Below, one piece after another: positions 10,091 to 18,114 of a DNA stretch of 32,996 nucleotides. The notes under the pieces were generated by a model, which searched no databases, was not told the DNA's origin, and worked only from the letters and a program-made list of their open reading frames with translations. Positions within the stretch are counted from its first letter, which is position 1. Every line of letters starts with the position of its first letter. Origin of the DNA: Pygmaiobacter massiliensis (GTDB lineage: Bacteria > Bacillota > Clostridia > Oscillospirales > Ruminococcaceae); the NCBI GenBank assembly GCA_022778585.1, contig JALFTI010000009.1:1-32996 (forward strand), given 5' to 3'. A program made the position numbers and the translations under genes.

Positions 10091-13000
10091 TTATTCGATG
10101 GCATCCGGGTCTTGTGCGACATCGTCGCCCAAACCACTGAACAGGTCGTCAGCGCTCAGGTCGCCATCATCGCTCTCTGTCTCCGCTTCGCCCGCATCGG
10201 CGTCATTGATGGTATAGCCTTCGAACTCGCTCTCTACTGCCACATCGTCGCCAATGTGCAGGTTTGCCGCGTCAAAGCCCAGATCGTCGTCATCAAAGGT
10301 CTGCTTCAGGTCGATCTCGTTCTTTTCCGCATCCAGTACCCGGACATCCAGGCCCAGGCTCTGCAGTTCCTTCATCAGCACGCGGAAGGACTCCGGAATA
10401 CCCGGACGGGGCACATCCTCGCCCTTCACAATCGCCTCATAGGTCTTTACACGGCCCACCACATCGTCCGACTTAACGGTCAAAATCTCCTGCAGGGTAT
10501 AGGCGGCGCCGTAAGCTTCCAGCGCCCACACTTCCATTTCGCCGAAGCGCTGGCCGCCGAACTGGGCCTTGCCGCCCAAGGGCTGCTGGGTTACCAGGCT
10601 GTACGGGCCGGTGGAACGGGCGTGGATCTTATCATCCACCAGGTGGTGCAGTTTCAAGTAATACATATAACCCACGGTAACCGGGTTATCAAACCGCTCG
10701 CCGGTGCGTCCGTCATACACATAGGTTTTGCCGTCCTCGCGCATGCCGGCCTCTTTGAACATTTCGCGGATGTCCGACTCGTGCGCGCCGTCAAATACCG
10801 GGGTCATAACCTTCCAGCCCAGCGCTTTTGCGGCCATGCCCAGGTGCACTTCCAGCACCTGACCAATGTTCATACGGCTGGGCACGCCCAACGGGTTCAG
10901 GCAGATATCCAGCGGGGTGCCGTCCGGCAGGAAAGGCATATCCTCCTGGGGCAGAATGCGGGACACCACGCCCTTGTTGCCGTGGCGGCCGGCCATTTTA
11001 TCGCCCACGCTGATCTTGCGCTTTTGGGCAATATAGCAGCGGACCACCTGGCGCACGCCGGGATTCAGCTCATCGCAGTTTTCGGGGGTGAAAACCTTCA
11101 CATCCACAATAATGCCGTATTCCCCGTGGGGCACACGCAGCGAGGTGTCGCGCACTTCGCGGGCCTTTTCACCGAAAATAGCGCGCAGAAGCCGCTCTTC
11201 CGCGGTCAGCTCGGTTTCGCCCTTCGGGGTGACCTTGCCAACCAGAATGTCGCCGGTTTTAACCTCGGCGCCCACCCGAATAATGCCCCGCTCGTCCAGA
11301 TCTTTTAGTGCATCATCGCCCACATTGGGAATGTCGCGGGTGATCTCCTCGGGTCCCAGCTTGGTTTCACGGGCTTCCAGCTCGTACTCTTCAATGTGGA
11401 TGGAGGTGTAAACATCCTCCCGCACAATCTTTTCATTAATCAGGACAGCGTCCTCATAGTTATAACCTTCCCAGGTCATAAAGCCGATGAGGGCGTTTTT
11501 GCCCAGGCTGATCTCGCCGTTCTTGGTGGCGGGGCCGTCGGCGATGACCTGGCCGGCCTTCACCTGCTCGCCCTTGTCCACGACCGGGCGCTGGTTCACA
11601 CAGGTGCCCTGGTTGGACCGCATGAACTTGATCAGCTCATAGGTATCCAGATTGCCTTCTTCGGTGCGAATGGCAATCTTGTCCGCGCAGACATGCTCCA
11701 CCACGCCGGCATGCTTTGCCAGCACACAGACGCCAGAGTCGCAGGCCGCCTTATATTCCATACCGGTGGCAACATAGGGCTGCTCAGTTACCAGCAAAGG
11801 CACTGCCTGCCGCTGCATGTTGGAGCCCATCAGCGCACGGTTTGCGTCGTCGTTCTCCAGGAAGGGAATCATGGAGGTCGCTACCGAGACCACCATTCGG
11901 GGAGAAACATCCATGAAGTCGGCCTTGTTGCGGTCCACGCTCATGATCTCGTCGCGGCAGCGGGCGTTTACGCGCTCGTTTACAAACCAGCCATTCTCAT
12001 CCAGCGGCTCGTTGGCCTGGGCCACCACATAATTGTCCTCCACATCGGCAGTCATGTAAACCACCTCGTCGGTTACCCGGTGGTTTTCCTTGTCAATGCG
12101 GCGGTAGGGCGCTTCAATAAAGCCGTACTTATTAATTTTGGCGAAGGTTGCCAGATAGGAAATCAGGCCGATGTTGGGACCTTCCGGGGTCTCAATGGGG
12201 CACATGCGGCCATAGTGGGTATAGTGCACATCGCGCACCTGGAAACCTGCACGGTCACGGGACAAACCGCCGGGACCAAGGCTGGACAGACGGCGCTTGT
12301 GGGTCAGCTCTGCCAGGGGGTTATTCTGGTCCATAAACTGAGAAAGCGGCGAAGAACCGAAGAACTCCTTAATGGCGGCCACAACCGGACGAATATTGAT
12401 CAGTGCCTGCGGGGTCACCGAATCGGTATCCTGCAGGGTCATGCGCTCGCGGATCACACGCTCCATACGGGCAAAGCCGGTGCGCACGGCATTCTGCAGC
12501 AATTCACCCACGCAGCGAATGCGGCGGTTGCCCAGATGGTCGATATCATCGGTCACGCCGATGCCCGAATCCAGTCCGTTCAGGTAGTTGATGGAAGCGA
12601 GAATATCGTCCACCGTGGTATGGCGGGGCACCAAAAGGTCGCGGTTTGCGTCCAGCAGCTTTTTCTGCTCTTCCACATCGTCGGTGGCATTCAAAATTTT
12701 CTGCAGCTCGCTGAAGCTGACCATCTCCTCAATGCCCGCTTCCTGCGGATCAAAGGACAGATAGTCGGCGGCATCCACCATGCCGTTGGAGATGACCTTG
12801 ACCTCCTGGCCGTCGATATCCAGATAGACAACCGACACGCCGTTTTTCTGAATCTCGTTGGCAACTGCCTCGGTAATGACCTCGCCCTTTGCAGCCAGCA
12901 GCTCGCCGGTCAAGGGGGCAATGACATCCCGCATGGGCCGATGGCCCTGCACGCGGCGGGCAATGGCCAGCTTTTTGTTCAGCTTATAGCGGCCAAACCG

Positions 13001-13807
13001 GGACAAATCATACCGGCGGTCATCAAAGAACAGGCTGTTCAGGTGGCTTTGGGCACTTTCCACCGTAGGCGGTTCACCCGGACGCAGCTTGCGGTAGGTC
13101 TCCAGCAGGCCCTCCTCCTGCGAGTGGGTGGAATCCTTCGCCAAGGTCGCTTCAATGCGGGCGTCTTCTCCAAAGCATTCACGAATCTGTGCATCATCGC
13201 CCAGGCCCAAAGCACGGATGAAGGTTGTAACCGGCAGCTTGCGGTTTTTATCAATGTGTACATAGAACACATCGTTGGAGTCGGTCTCATACTCCAGCCA
13301 GGCACCGCGGTTGGGATTTAATGTGGCAGTGTAAAGTTTTTTGCCGGTTTTGTCGTAGGAAAAGTCAAAAAACACGCCGGGCGAGCGCACCAGCTGAGAT
13401 ACAATGACCCGTTCGGCACCGTTAATAATAAAGGTACCGGCATCGGTCATAATGGGGAAATCCCCCATAAAAATTTCCTGCTGCTTTACTTCCTGGGTTT
13501 CATTGTTGCGCAAACGGGCGGTGACATACATGGGGGCGGCATAGGTCACATCCCGCTCCTTGCATTCCTTAATGGTGTATTTGGGCTCGTCGGACAGGCG
13601 GTAATCCACAAAGTCCAGCACCAGGTTACCGGTGTAGTCCTCGATCGTGGAAATGTCGCGGAAGACCTCTTTCATGCCCTTATCCAGAAACCACTGATAG
13701 GAATTTTTCTGCACCTCGATGAGGTTGGGCATATCGAGCACTTCGTCGATTTTAGAAAAACTCATGCGCGTGGTTTTTCCAAGCTGTACGGGCTTGACAT
13801 TCACCAT
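10091..13807 (-). CDS. rpoB: RNA polymerase beta subunit
   Basis: Beta subunit of RNA polymerase, 1238 residues. The rifampicin-binding cluster ([23 protein letters not shown]) has the sensitive residues at all the classical resistance positions. The C-terminal [17 protein letters not shown] motif is intact. It ends with a strongly acidic tail rich in Asp and Glu, as is common in Clostridia. An AGGAG lies 12 bases before the chosen ATG; the next Met (residue 15) would cut conserved N-terminal sequence. It has its own consensus promoter at 13963-13991. The gene upstream is an Rrf2 regulator, not rplJ-rplL as in many bacteria. Confidence 0.98.
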   Translation of the reverse strand: MVNVKPVQLGKTTRMSFSKIDEVLDMPNLIEVQKNSYQWFLDKGMKEVFRDISTIEDYTGNLVLDFVDYRLSDEPKYTIKECKERDVTYAAPMYVTARLRNNETQEVKQQEIFMGDFPIMTDAGTFIINGAERVIVSQLVRSPGVFFDFSYDKTGKKLYTATLNPNRGAWLEYETDSNDVFYVHIDKNRKLPVTTFIRALGLGDDAQIRECFGEDARIEATLAKDSTHSQEEGLLETYRKLRPGEPPTVESAQSHLNSLFFDDRRYDLSRFGRYKLNKKLAIARRVQGHRPMRDVIAPLTGELLAAKGEVITEAVANEIQKNGVSVVYLDIDGQEVKVISNGMVDAADYLSFDPQEAGIEEMVSFSELQKILNATDDVEEQKKLLDANRDLLVPRHTTVDDILASINYLNGLDSGIGVTDDIDHLGNRRIRCVGELLQNAVRTGFARMERVIRERMTLQDTDSVTPQALINIRPVVAAIKEFFGSSPLSQFMDQNNPLAELTHKRRLSSLGPGGLSRDRAGFQVRDVHYTHYGRMCPIETPEGPNIGLISYLATFAKINKYGFIEAPYRRIDKENHRVTDEVVYMTADVEDNYVVAQANEPLDENGWFVNERVNARCRDEIMSVDRNKADFMDVSPRMVVSVATSMIPFLENDDANRALMGSNMQRQAVPLLVTEQPYVATGMEYKAACDSGVCVLAKHAGVVEHVCADKIAIRTEEGNLDTYELIKFMRSNQGTCVNQRPVVDKGEQVKAGQVIADGPATKNGEISLGKNALIGFMTWEGYNYEDAVLINEKIVREDVYTSIHIEEYELEARETKLGPEEITRDIPNVGDDALKDLDERGIIRVGAEVKTGDILVGKVTPKGETELTAEERLLRAIFGEKAREVRDTSLRVPHGEYGIIVDVKVFTPENCDELNPGVRQVVRCYIAQKRKISVGDKMAGRHGNKGVVSRILPQEDMPFLPDGTPLDICLNPLGVPSRMNIGQVLEVHLGMAAKALGWKVMTPVFDGAHESDIREMFKEAGMREDGKTYVYDGRTGERFDNPVTVGYMYYLKLHHLVDDKIHARSTGPYSLVTQQPLGGKAQFGGQRFGEMEVWALEAYGAAYTLQEILTVKSDDVVGRVKTYEAIVKGEDVPRPGIPESFRVLMKELQSLGLDVRVLDAEKNEIDLKQTFDDDDLGFDAANLHIGDDVAVESEFEGYTINDADAGEAETESDDGDLSADDLFSGLGDDVAQDPDAIE

Positions 13808-13962
13808 AATTAGCGACCACTCCTATTCATCTATAATAAACTTCTGCGGACGAAATCAGATAAACAGCCGATTGACATTCTTCCAACTTGTGCAAACTGC
13901 ACATAAAAAAGTTTTAAAGTTTGTGAAAAATGACGCAATTGGCCGTTTTTATACAGTCATAT

Positions 13963-13991
13963 ATTATAAATCCGCGCAGTCAACTTGTCAA
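13963..13991 (-). promoter_or_regulatory. Consensus promoter of rpoBC
   Basis: TTGACA (13986-13991), 17 bases, TATAAT (13963-13968): a full match to the vegetative consensus on the minus strand. The leader to rpoB would be about 150 bases and contains a small GTGCA/TGCAC hairpin near 13890-13902 and an AT-rich stretch. Confidence 0.85.
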
Positions 13992-14061
13992 TGAAAATTT
14001 GTAATATTTTCTTGTTTTTGGTTTTTTCGTTGCATCCGGTTTTGCAGAATATCCGTAAACA

Positions 14062-14110
14062 AAAAGCCGCCGGCAAGCCCTGTTGCAGCAAGGTTTACCA
14101 GCGGTTTTTT
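14062..14110. terminator. Long hairpin with T-runs on both strands
   Basis: An A5-GCCGCCGGCAAGCC arm pairs with GGTTTACCAGCGG-T6 across an inner TTGC/GCAA pairing, with one bulge and one mismatch. T-runs follow the stem on either strand, so it may work in both directions. On the minus strand it insulates rpoB from whatever is transcribed from the left of the Rrf2 gene. Confidence 0.65.
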
Positions 14111-14391
14111 GTTTGCAGCATACCCGGCGCTTTTCGCTTTAACCGGTTACTGCCACCGGGCAGCTGCTTTTGTATTTTGCAGCCAGCTGCCCATGCCACA
14201 AAAATGGCGAAAAGAGCAATTTCTGCTGCTGCGCACAGCCAGCAGAACAACCATCTGCGCTGCCGAACAACCCCCACGGGCTTTGGCGTTTCACAACAAA
14301 TGGCCCTTGGCATAAAACAGCTAGACAGTGCCCATGCCAAAATACTCTCGTTTGCTTCACAGCTGCAAAGCCGGCTTCCCCTTTCCGGCAT
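14095..14391 (-). CDS. Doubtful small membrane protein
   Basis: A 98-residue open frame with one strongly hydrophobic stretch of about 22 residues (LFCWLCAAAEIALFAIFVAW, residues 48-67 approximately) flanked by RQRR on one side and KIQK on the other, as in a single-pass membrane protein. It lies between two terminators on the same strand as Rrf2 and rpoB. Against it: no ribosome binding site before the ATG, no promoter in the 42 bases between the upstream terminator and the start, and its stop falls inside the downstream terminator arm. I do not recognise a family. Treat it as unproven. Confidence 0.22.
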   Translation of the reverse strand: MPERGSRLCSCEANESILAWALSSCFMPRAICCETPKPVGVVRQRRWLFCWLCAAAEIALFAIFVAWAAGCKIQKQLPGGSNRLKRKAPGMLQTKNRW

Positions 14392-14433
14392 TTTACTTTG
14401 AAAACCGCAGGGTACGCCTGCGGCTATCTCGGC

Positions 14434-14469
14434 AAAAAAGGCGCTCCCGTATCACTACGGAAGCGCCTT
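14434..14469 (-). terminator. Terminator of the Rrf2 gene
   Basis: AAGGCGCT (14438-14445) pairs with AGCGCCTT (14462-14469), extended by CCGTA/TACGG around a 4-base loop. On the minus strand it is followed by a run of T (complement of 14434-14439). It ends transcripts from the Rrf2 gene about 105 bases after its stop. Confidence 0.85.
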
Positions 14470-14574
14470 TGCTTACGACTGCTTTATATTATCACAACTT
14501 TGACAAAGAATCAAGCGCTAATCTTTATTTTTGACATTTTCTTAACATACTTTCAGCTATTTTTCCTAACCGCT

Positions 14575-15021
14575 TCATCCACCGCATACAAGGTTCTCAT
14601 CTGGCTGAGCCTTTCGCTCCCGGTCCAGCAAATCTCCAAAATTCACAGCGGAAAGCTGCTGATTGATACTTTGGGAAATGCGCGCATATTCCCGCTGAAA
14701 AACGCAGCAGCCGGATGCTCCCCTGTTACATTCGCCTTTTTCTGATATACAGCGGCTCAACGCATAAGGCTCCCCTTCCACTGCGTTCACTACATCTTTT
14801 AAGGTAATTTCGTGTGCATCCCGGGCAAGCTCATAACCGCCATGGGTACCTTTAAAACTTTTTACCAGGCCGGCGGCGCTCAGCTTACCCAAAATTTTTA
14901 AAGAAAACCGCAGGGTTACATTCATCGACTTACCCAGGCTGGCCGCGTCCTTGCGGCAGCCGCACCGGGCCAGGCTGTAAAGAATCCGCACCGCGTAGTC
15001 GGTCTCCTGTGTCAGGTACAT
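14575..15021 (-). CDS. Rrf2-family transcriptional regulator
   Basis: A 148-residue winged-helix regulator. The N-terminus (MYLTQETDYAVRILYSLA) and the GLVKSFKGTHGGYELAR wing are typical of the IscR/NsrR/CymR group. Cysteines at 91, 98 and 105 (plus 106) form the C-x6-C-x6-C pattern expected for an iron-sulphur cluster, so it probably senses cluster status, oxygen or nitric oxide; the exact signal cannot be read. GGAGG lies 7 bases before the ATG. Its promoter (15059-15087) is overlapped by a TATAC/GTATA palindrome, which suggests autoregulation. No isc, suf or cysteine genes are adjacent, so its targets are elsewhere or unknown. Confidence 0.9.
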   Translation of the reverse strand: MYLTQETDYAVRILYSLARCGCRKDAASLGKSMNVTLRFSLKILGKLSAAGLVKSFKGTHGGYELARDAHEITLKDVVNAVEGEPYALSRCISEKGECNRGASGCCVFQREYARISQSINQQLSAVNFGDLLDRERKAQPDENLVCGG

Positions 15022-15050
15022 CTATTGTCCTCCAAACTATACCAAACTGA

Positions 15051-15064
15051 TATACATTAGTATA
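15051..15064. promoter_or_regulatory. Operator-like palindrome over the Rrf2 promoter
   Basis: TATAC (15051-15055), four bases, GTATA (15060-15064), overlapping the -10 element of the Rrf2 gene. A GTTTGG direct repeat with 10-base period follows towards the gene. A binding site for the Rrf2 protein itself is a reasonable guess. Confidence 0.45.
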
Positions 15065-15087
15065 AAAGATTGCAGCAAAACTGTCAA
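15059..15087 (-). promoter_or_regulatory. Promoter of the Rrf2 gene
   Basis: TTGACA (15082-15087), a 17-base spacer and TATACT (15059-15064) on the minus strand, about 40 bases upstream of the start codon. Confidence 0.8.
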
Positions 15088-15232
15088 GCGCAGTGGCATT
15101 TTCCTTTTGGGCCTATTTTTTCCAACCGGCCATTAAAAAGTTTTTTGTCGGATGGTTTGAATGCCATACAAATATAGCAAGTCTCCCTCTTCCTTCCGGC
15201 TGCATCTTCACCTTTTGGCAAAATAAATGCGA

Positions 15233-15297
15233 TTGACTTTGTTTGTCTAACATGGTAGACAAAGTTCAGAAAGTCTACTGCGTTAGACTTTTATAAT
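15233..15297 (+). promoter_or_regulatory. blaI-blaR1 promoter region with two BlaI-type operators
   Basis: Two perfect inverted repeats with 8-base arms and 6-base centres lie in tandem: TTTGTCTA/TAGACAAA at 15242-15263 and AAAGTCTA/TAGACTTT at 15270-15291. They share the core GTCTA-N6-TAGAC. The first lies over a TTGACT (15233-15238)/17/TAGACA (15256-15261) promoter candidate, and the second touches TATAAT at 15292-15297, which has a poor -35. This is the layout expected of BlaI/MecI-type repression of the repressor-sensor operon. Both operators are undamaged although the adjacent repressor gene is broken. Confidence 0.8.
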
Positions 15298-15318
15298 AAA
15301 AGGAAAGGAGATGAAAAC

Positions 15319-15689
15319 ATGGAAATTCCCAAAATTCACGAAAGCGAATATCGCTTCTGCCTCATTTTGTGGGACAAGGAACCTGCCACAACAGTAGAAC
15401 TGGTGAAATTATGCAAAGAACAGCTGGGTTGGAAGCGTACCACCACCTACACCGTTATAAAAAGGTTGGTCGAGCGCGGTGTTTTAAAAAATGAAAACGG
15501 CACCGTCACATCGCTCTTTTCCAAAGAGTAGATACAAGCCTGTGAAATTAACAAGCTGGTGGAAAAAAATTTGAAGGTTCTGTCCCAGCTTTTTTAGCCG
15601 CGTTTACCAAACGCCAAAGCCTTTCCCCCGCCCAGCTTGACCAGGTACAGCAAATGATTGACCAGATCCGAAAAGGAGGGGCTACATGA
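15319..15689 (+). pseudogene. BlaI/MecI-family repressor, broken by a stop and a frameshift
   Basis: The first 70 residues are a clear BlaI/MecI winged-helix domain (starting MEIPKIHESEYRFCLILW), with an AAGGAG site before the ATG. Reading stops at a TAG (15529-15531) where related proteins continue; CAG to TAG is the simplest change. The frame continues with QACEINKLVEKN and then shifts at an A7T3 run (15563-15572). After a one-base correction it reads FEGSVPAF, LAAFTKRQSL and DQVQQMIDQIRKGGAT, the expected dimerisation domain, and ends in a TGA overlapping the blaR1 ATG. Restoring one T gives an Asn-Phe junction, the type of bond cut by BlaR1 proteases. A 70-residue product would bind DNA poorly because it lacks the dimer domain. 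Sequencing error is possible for the homopolymer but less so for the stop. Confidence 0.88.
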
Positions 15690-17932
15690 AAGCGCTTTTT
15701 GGGGAACTTGTAAACCAGAGTATTTTTGCCAGCTGGCTGATCTGTGCAGTGCTTGTGCTGAGAATTGTTTTGAAAAAACTGCCCCGCCAATTTTTTGTCC
15801 TGCTTTGGATGATGGTGGGGATCCGCCTCATTTTTCCTTTCTCCATTGAAAGCGCTTTCAGCCTCATACCCAGCAGGCAGGCGCTTACTGCTCTATCTGC
15901 GCCAAAAGGGACCTTTGTTGGTACCGCTAATGATATCGCCAATATTCCGACAGCCGAACAGGCGGCAAATATTGCATCTTCCCCTGCTTTTTCTGCCACA
16001 AAGTCGCAAAGCGCCGACTTTTTCGAATTTGGACGCTGGTTTTTACCGCTTGTTTGGTGCATAGGTCTGGCCGTGCTGTTGACTTACACTGCCCTGCGCT
16101 ACTGGCGTCTGTGCCGAAAAATGGCTACGGCTGTTCGCTACCGGTCCAATATTTTTGAAAGCGAAGCGGTTTCTTCCCCTTTCATACTGGGGATATTTCG
16201 CCCCAAAATCTATCTGCCGTTTCATTTAGACAACAAAACTTTGGAATATGTGCTTGCCCACGAGCAAGCACATATTCGCCGAAAAGACCATTGGTGGAAG
16301 CTTGTGGGATTTCTATGTCTTTCGGTGTATTGGCCAAATCCACTTTCCTGGCTGGCCTATCTTGCATTCTGCCGCGATATTGAGCTAGCCTGTGATGAGC
16401 ATGTTATCCGAACCCTGGGAAGTGAACAGCGGGCAGACTACACTGAAGCGCTTGTGTTTTGCAGCACAAATCGTCATGTCATCTCTGGCTGTCCTTTGGC
16501 CTTTGGAGAGATTGGCGTAAGGGCAAGGGTACAATCCATTTTCCGCTATAAAAAACCAACCTTCTTTACCATTGCGGCCGCCCTGGTTGTATGTATATTG
16601 GTTGGTATTGGCTTTTTAACAAACCGCCCCGAAAACACCGTTTCAACAGAAAGCCTGCAGGCTTATGCCGACAAGCTGCAGAAGAACATTTCTGTTCAAG
16701 GTGATACCATTGTTTTTACCCTTCCAAAAGGACTGCCCACAGACCGTTCTTTCGACCTTACTATAACAGGCAGCGCTTTATCTGAGGAAGGCTTGAGCCG
16801 CAGCCTGCATTTTTTGGACGAGGAAGCCGGAAACTGGCAGGAAAACAAACCCTATACCATTCCATTGGACCCTGCCTACCAGAACCTTGAGATGAATTTG
16901 TTCTGGGGCAAAAACAGCACAGATAACAGCGTACAGACCATTGACCTGCTGGCCATAGCATCCAAATCCTCTTCACAGCTTTCCCAAAACGACCAGTCCC
17001 TTTTAACCCCAACAACCGCCCAACAATTTATTGATCAGGTTTTGTCTACCCTGACCCTTTACGAAGACCAGACCATCTCTTTTTCACTGCCCCAAACCAT
17101 TCCCACCTCACAGGATGGCAAGACCCATCTATCCATCACCTTGAGTGCCACCTTTTCCACTGCCCCTTCCACCTACACTGCACAAACGCTGCTGGATAGG
17201 GAAACCGGCTGGCAGGGCGGGGATATTTATAAAGGAATGCTGGATATGTCCAACGGAGAGCTTGACAGCATTTTTCTTGGGGTATTTTTCCAAACAGAGG
17301 TTGCGCCGGATGCCTACCAAATTTATGCCAAGGGTTCGGTTGAGCTTGCGCCTCCCTTTTCTTATGGCACACCCGCAGAATACGCTCACCCTTGTGTAGA
17401 GGTAGAGCAAAAGGAGACACAGCTATTCCTCACCTACACCCTGACAAACGGGCAAACCACCCGGCTGTCCTTTACCGTACCAGAAGGGGTAACTGCCAAA
17501 ATAGCTCCTGCCATCTCTGTTTACCATGTGCTTTTCCTCTATCAAAACAGCACCGTTGGCTGGCTGGATTTGCAGCCTTTTGGAACTGCAAATCCACAGG
17601 ATCTGATGGCGGTAGATCCCGCCGAAAACCAGCTTCCCATGCAAATTTTTTCTTCCACAGCCCTGTCCAATCATGCCGGCTATGAAGATTATCTGGTAAA
17701 GCGGCACTGGTCAACCGGCGCCGTTGCCAGCGCAAAATACACCTGGCAGGACCTTGCCGAAAGCCTTCCCGCCGCAGCTATGACTTACCAAACGCAGGAT
17801 TGTATTTTAATGTATGATTGGGCCATTATGCCGTATTTTGTGGAACTGAAATGGCAGGAAGATTTTTTGTCCGCGCCGCAGGCAGCACAGCTTGAAAACA
17901 GCATTACATTATCTGCACCAGCTAACCCTTAA
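15686..17932 (+). CDS. BlaR1-like M56 membrane protease with a non-PBP sensor domain
   Basis: 748 residues. An N-terminal membrane block (helices near 10-30, 35-52 and 117-137) carries the cytoplasmic zinc protease with HEQAH at 192-196 and the third ligand Glu233 in ELACDE. A further membrane helix lies at 292-311, followed by about 435 extracytoplasmic residues. Classical BlaR1/MecR1 would have a penicillin-binding transpeptidase-like domain there; I see no SxxK/SxN/KTG series. Instead, residues about 334-410 and 458-535 look like a repeated unit (shared pattern I-x-F-x-LP-x3-PT, then a LD-E-GW-like segment). So it probably signals something other than beta-lactam, possibly envelope stress; this is inference. 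GGAGG precedes the ATG, which overlaps the ancestral stop of the repressor gene, showing translational coupling. The reading frame is intact although its repressor partner is not. Confidence 0.85.
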   Translation: MKALFGELVNQSIFASWLICAVLVLRIVLKKLPRQFFVLLWMMVGIRLIFPFSIESAFSLIPSRQALTALSAPKGTFVGTANDIANIPTAEQAANIASSPAFSATKSQSADFFEFGRWFLPLVWCIGLAVLLTYTALRYWRLCRKMATAVRYRSNIFESEAVSSPFILGIFRPKIYLPFHLDNKTLEYVLAHEQAHIRRKDHWWKLVGFLCLSVYWPNPLSWLAYLAFCRDIELACDEHVIRTLGSEQRADYTEALVFCSTNRHVISGCPLAFGEIGVRARVQSIFRYKKPTFFTIAAALVVCILVGIGFLTNRPENTVSTESLQAYADKLQKNISVQGDTIVFTLPKGLPTDRSFDLTITGSALSEEGLSRSLHFLDEEAGNWQENKPYTIPLDPAYQNLEMNLFWGKNSTDNSVQTIDLLAIASKSSSQLSQNDQSLLTPTTAQQFIDQVLSTLTLYEDQTISFSLPQTIPTSQDGKTHLSITLSATFSTAPSTYTAQTLLDRETGWQGGDIYKGMLDMSNGELDSIFLGVFFQTEVAPDAYQIYAKGSVELAPPFSYGTPAEYAHPCVEVEQKETQLFLTYTLTNGQTTRLSFTVPEGVTAKIAPAISVYHVLFLYQNSTVGWLDLQPFGTANPQDLMAVDPAENQLPMQIFSSTALSNHAGYEDYLVKRHWSTGAVASAKYTWQDLAESLPAAAMTYQTQDCILMYDWAIMPYFVELKWQEDFLSAPQAAQLENSITLSAPANP

Positions 17933-18039
17933 TAAAACCTCTTATTATGCCCTTTGACTTTTAATATCGCGTTTATCCTTCCTGTTTCCAAACCATCTCT
18001 TCGTTTTTTATCTACAAAGCATAAAAATGGTTTTCTCCC

Positions 18040-18082
18040 AAAAGCAAGGCGGGGCCGCTTTAAACGGCCCCGCCTTGCTTTT
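18040..18082. terminator. Bidirectional terminator between blaR1-like gene and asnB
   Basis: Perfect 18-bp arms at 18040-18057 and 18065-18082 with a 7-base loop; GC-rich inner part (GGCGGGGCCG) and A/T ends. T-runs follow on the plus strand (T5-C-T5), and the A-run before it gives T on the minus strand. It serves the two convergent genes. The 107 bases between the blaR1-like stop and this hairpin hold nothing else that I can see. Confidence 0.9.
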
Positions 18083-18114
18083 TCTTTTTATGTTTCAGCC
18101 AGCCTGTGGCCACA

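Noticed and set aside
13985-14401. 138-codon plus-strand frame between rpoB and the Rrf2 gene
   Set aside because: It starts inside the rpoB -35 region, crosses a terminator, and has no ribosome binding site or recognisable motif.
15319-15598. TAG read as an amino acid (recoded stop) in blaI
   Set aside because: A frameshift follows within 40 bases, the right-end remnant also has an in-frame TAA, and the intact RHH gene ends in TAG just before clpB. Decay explains all of this more simply.
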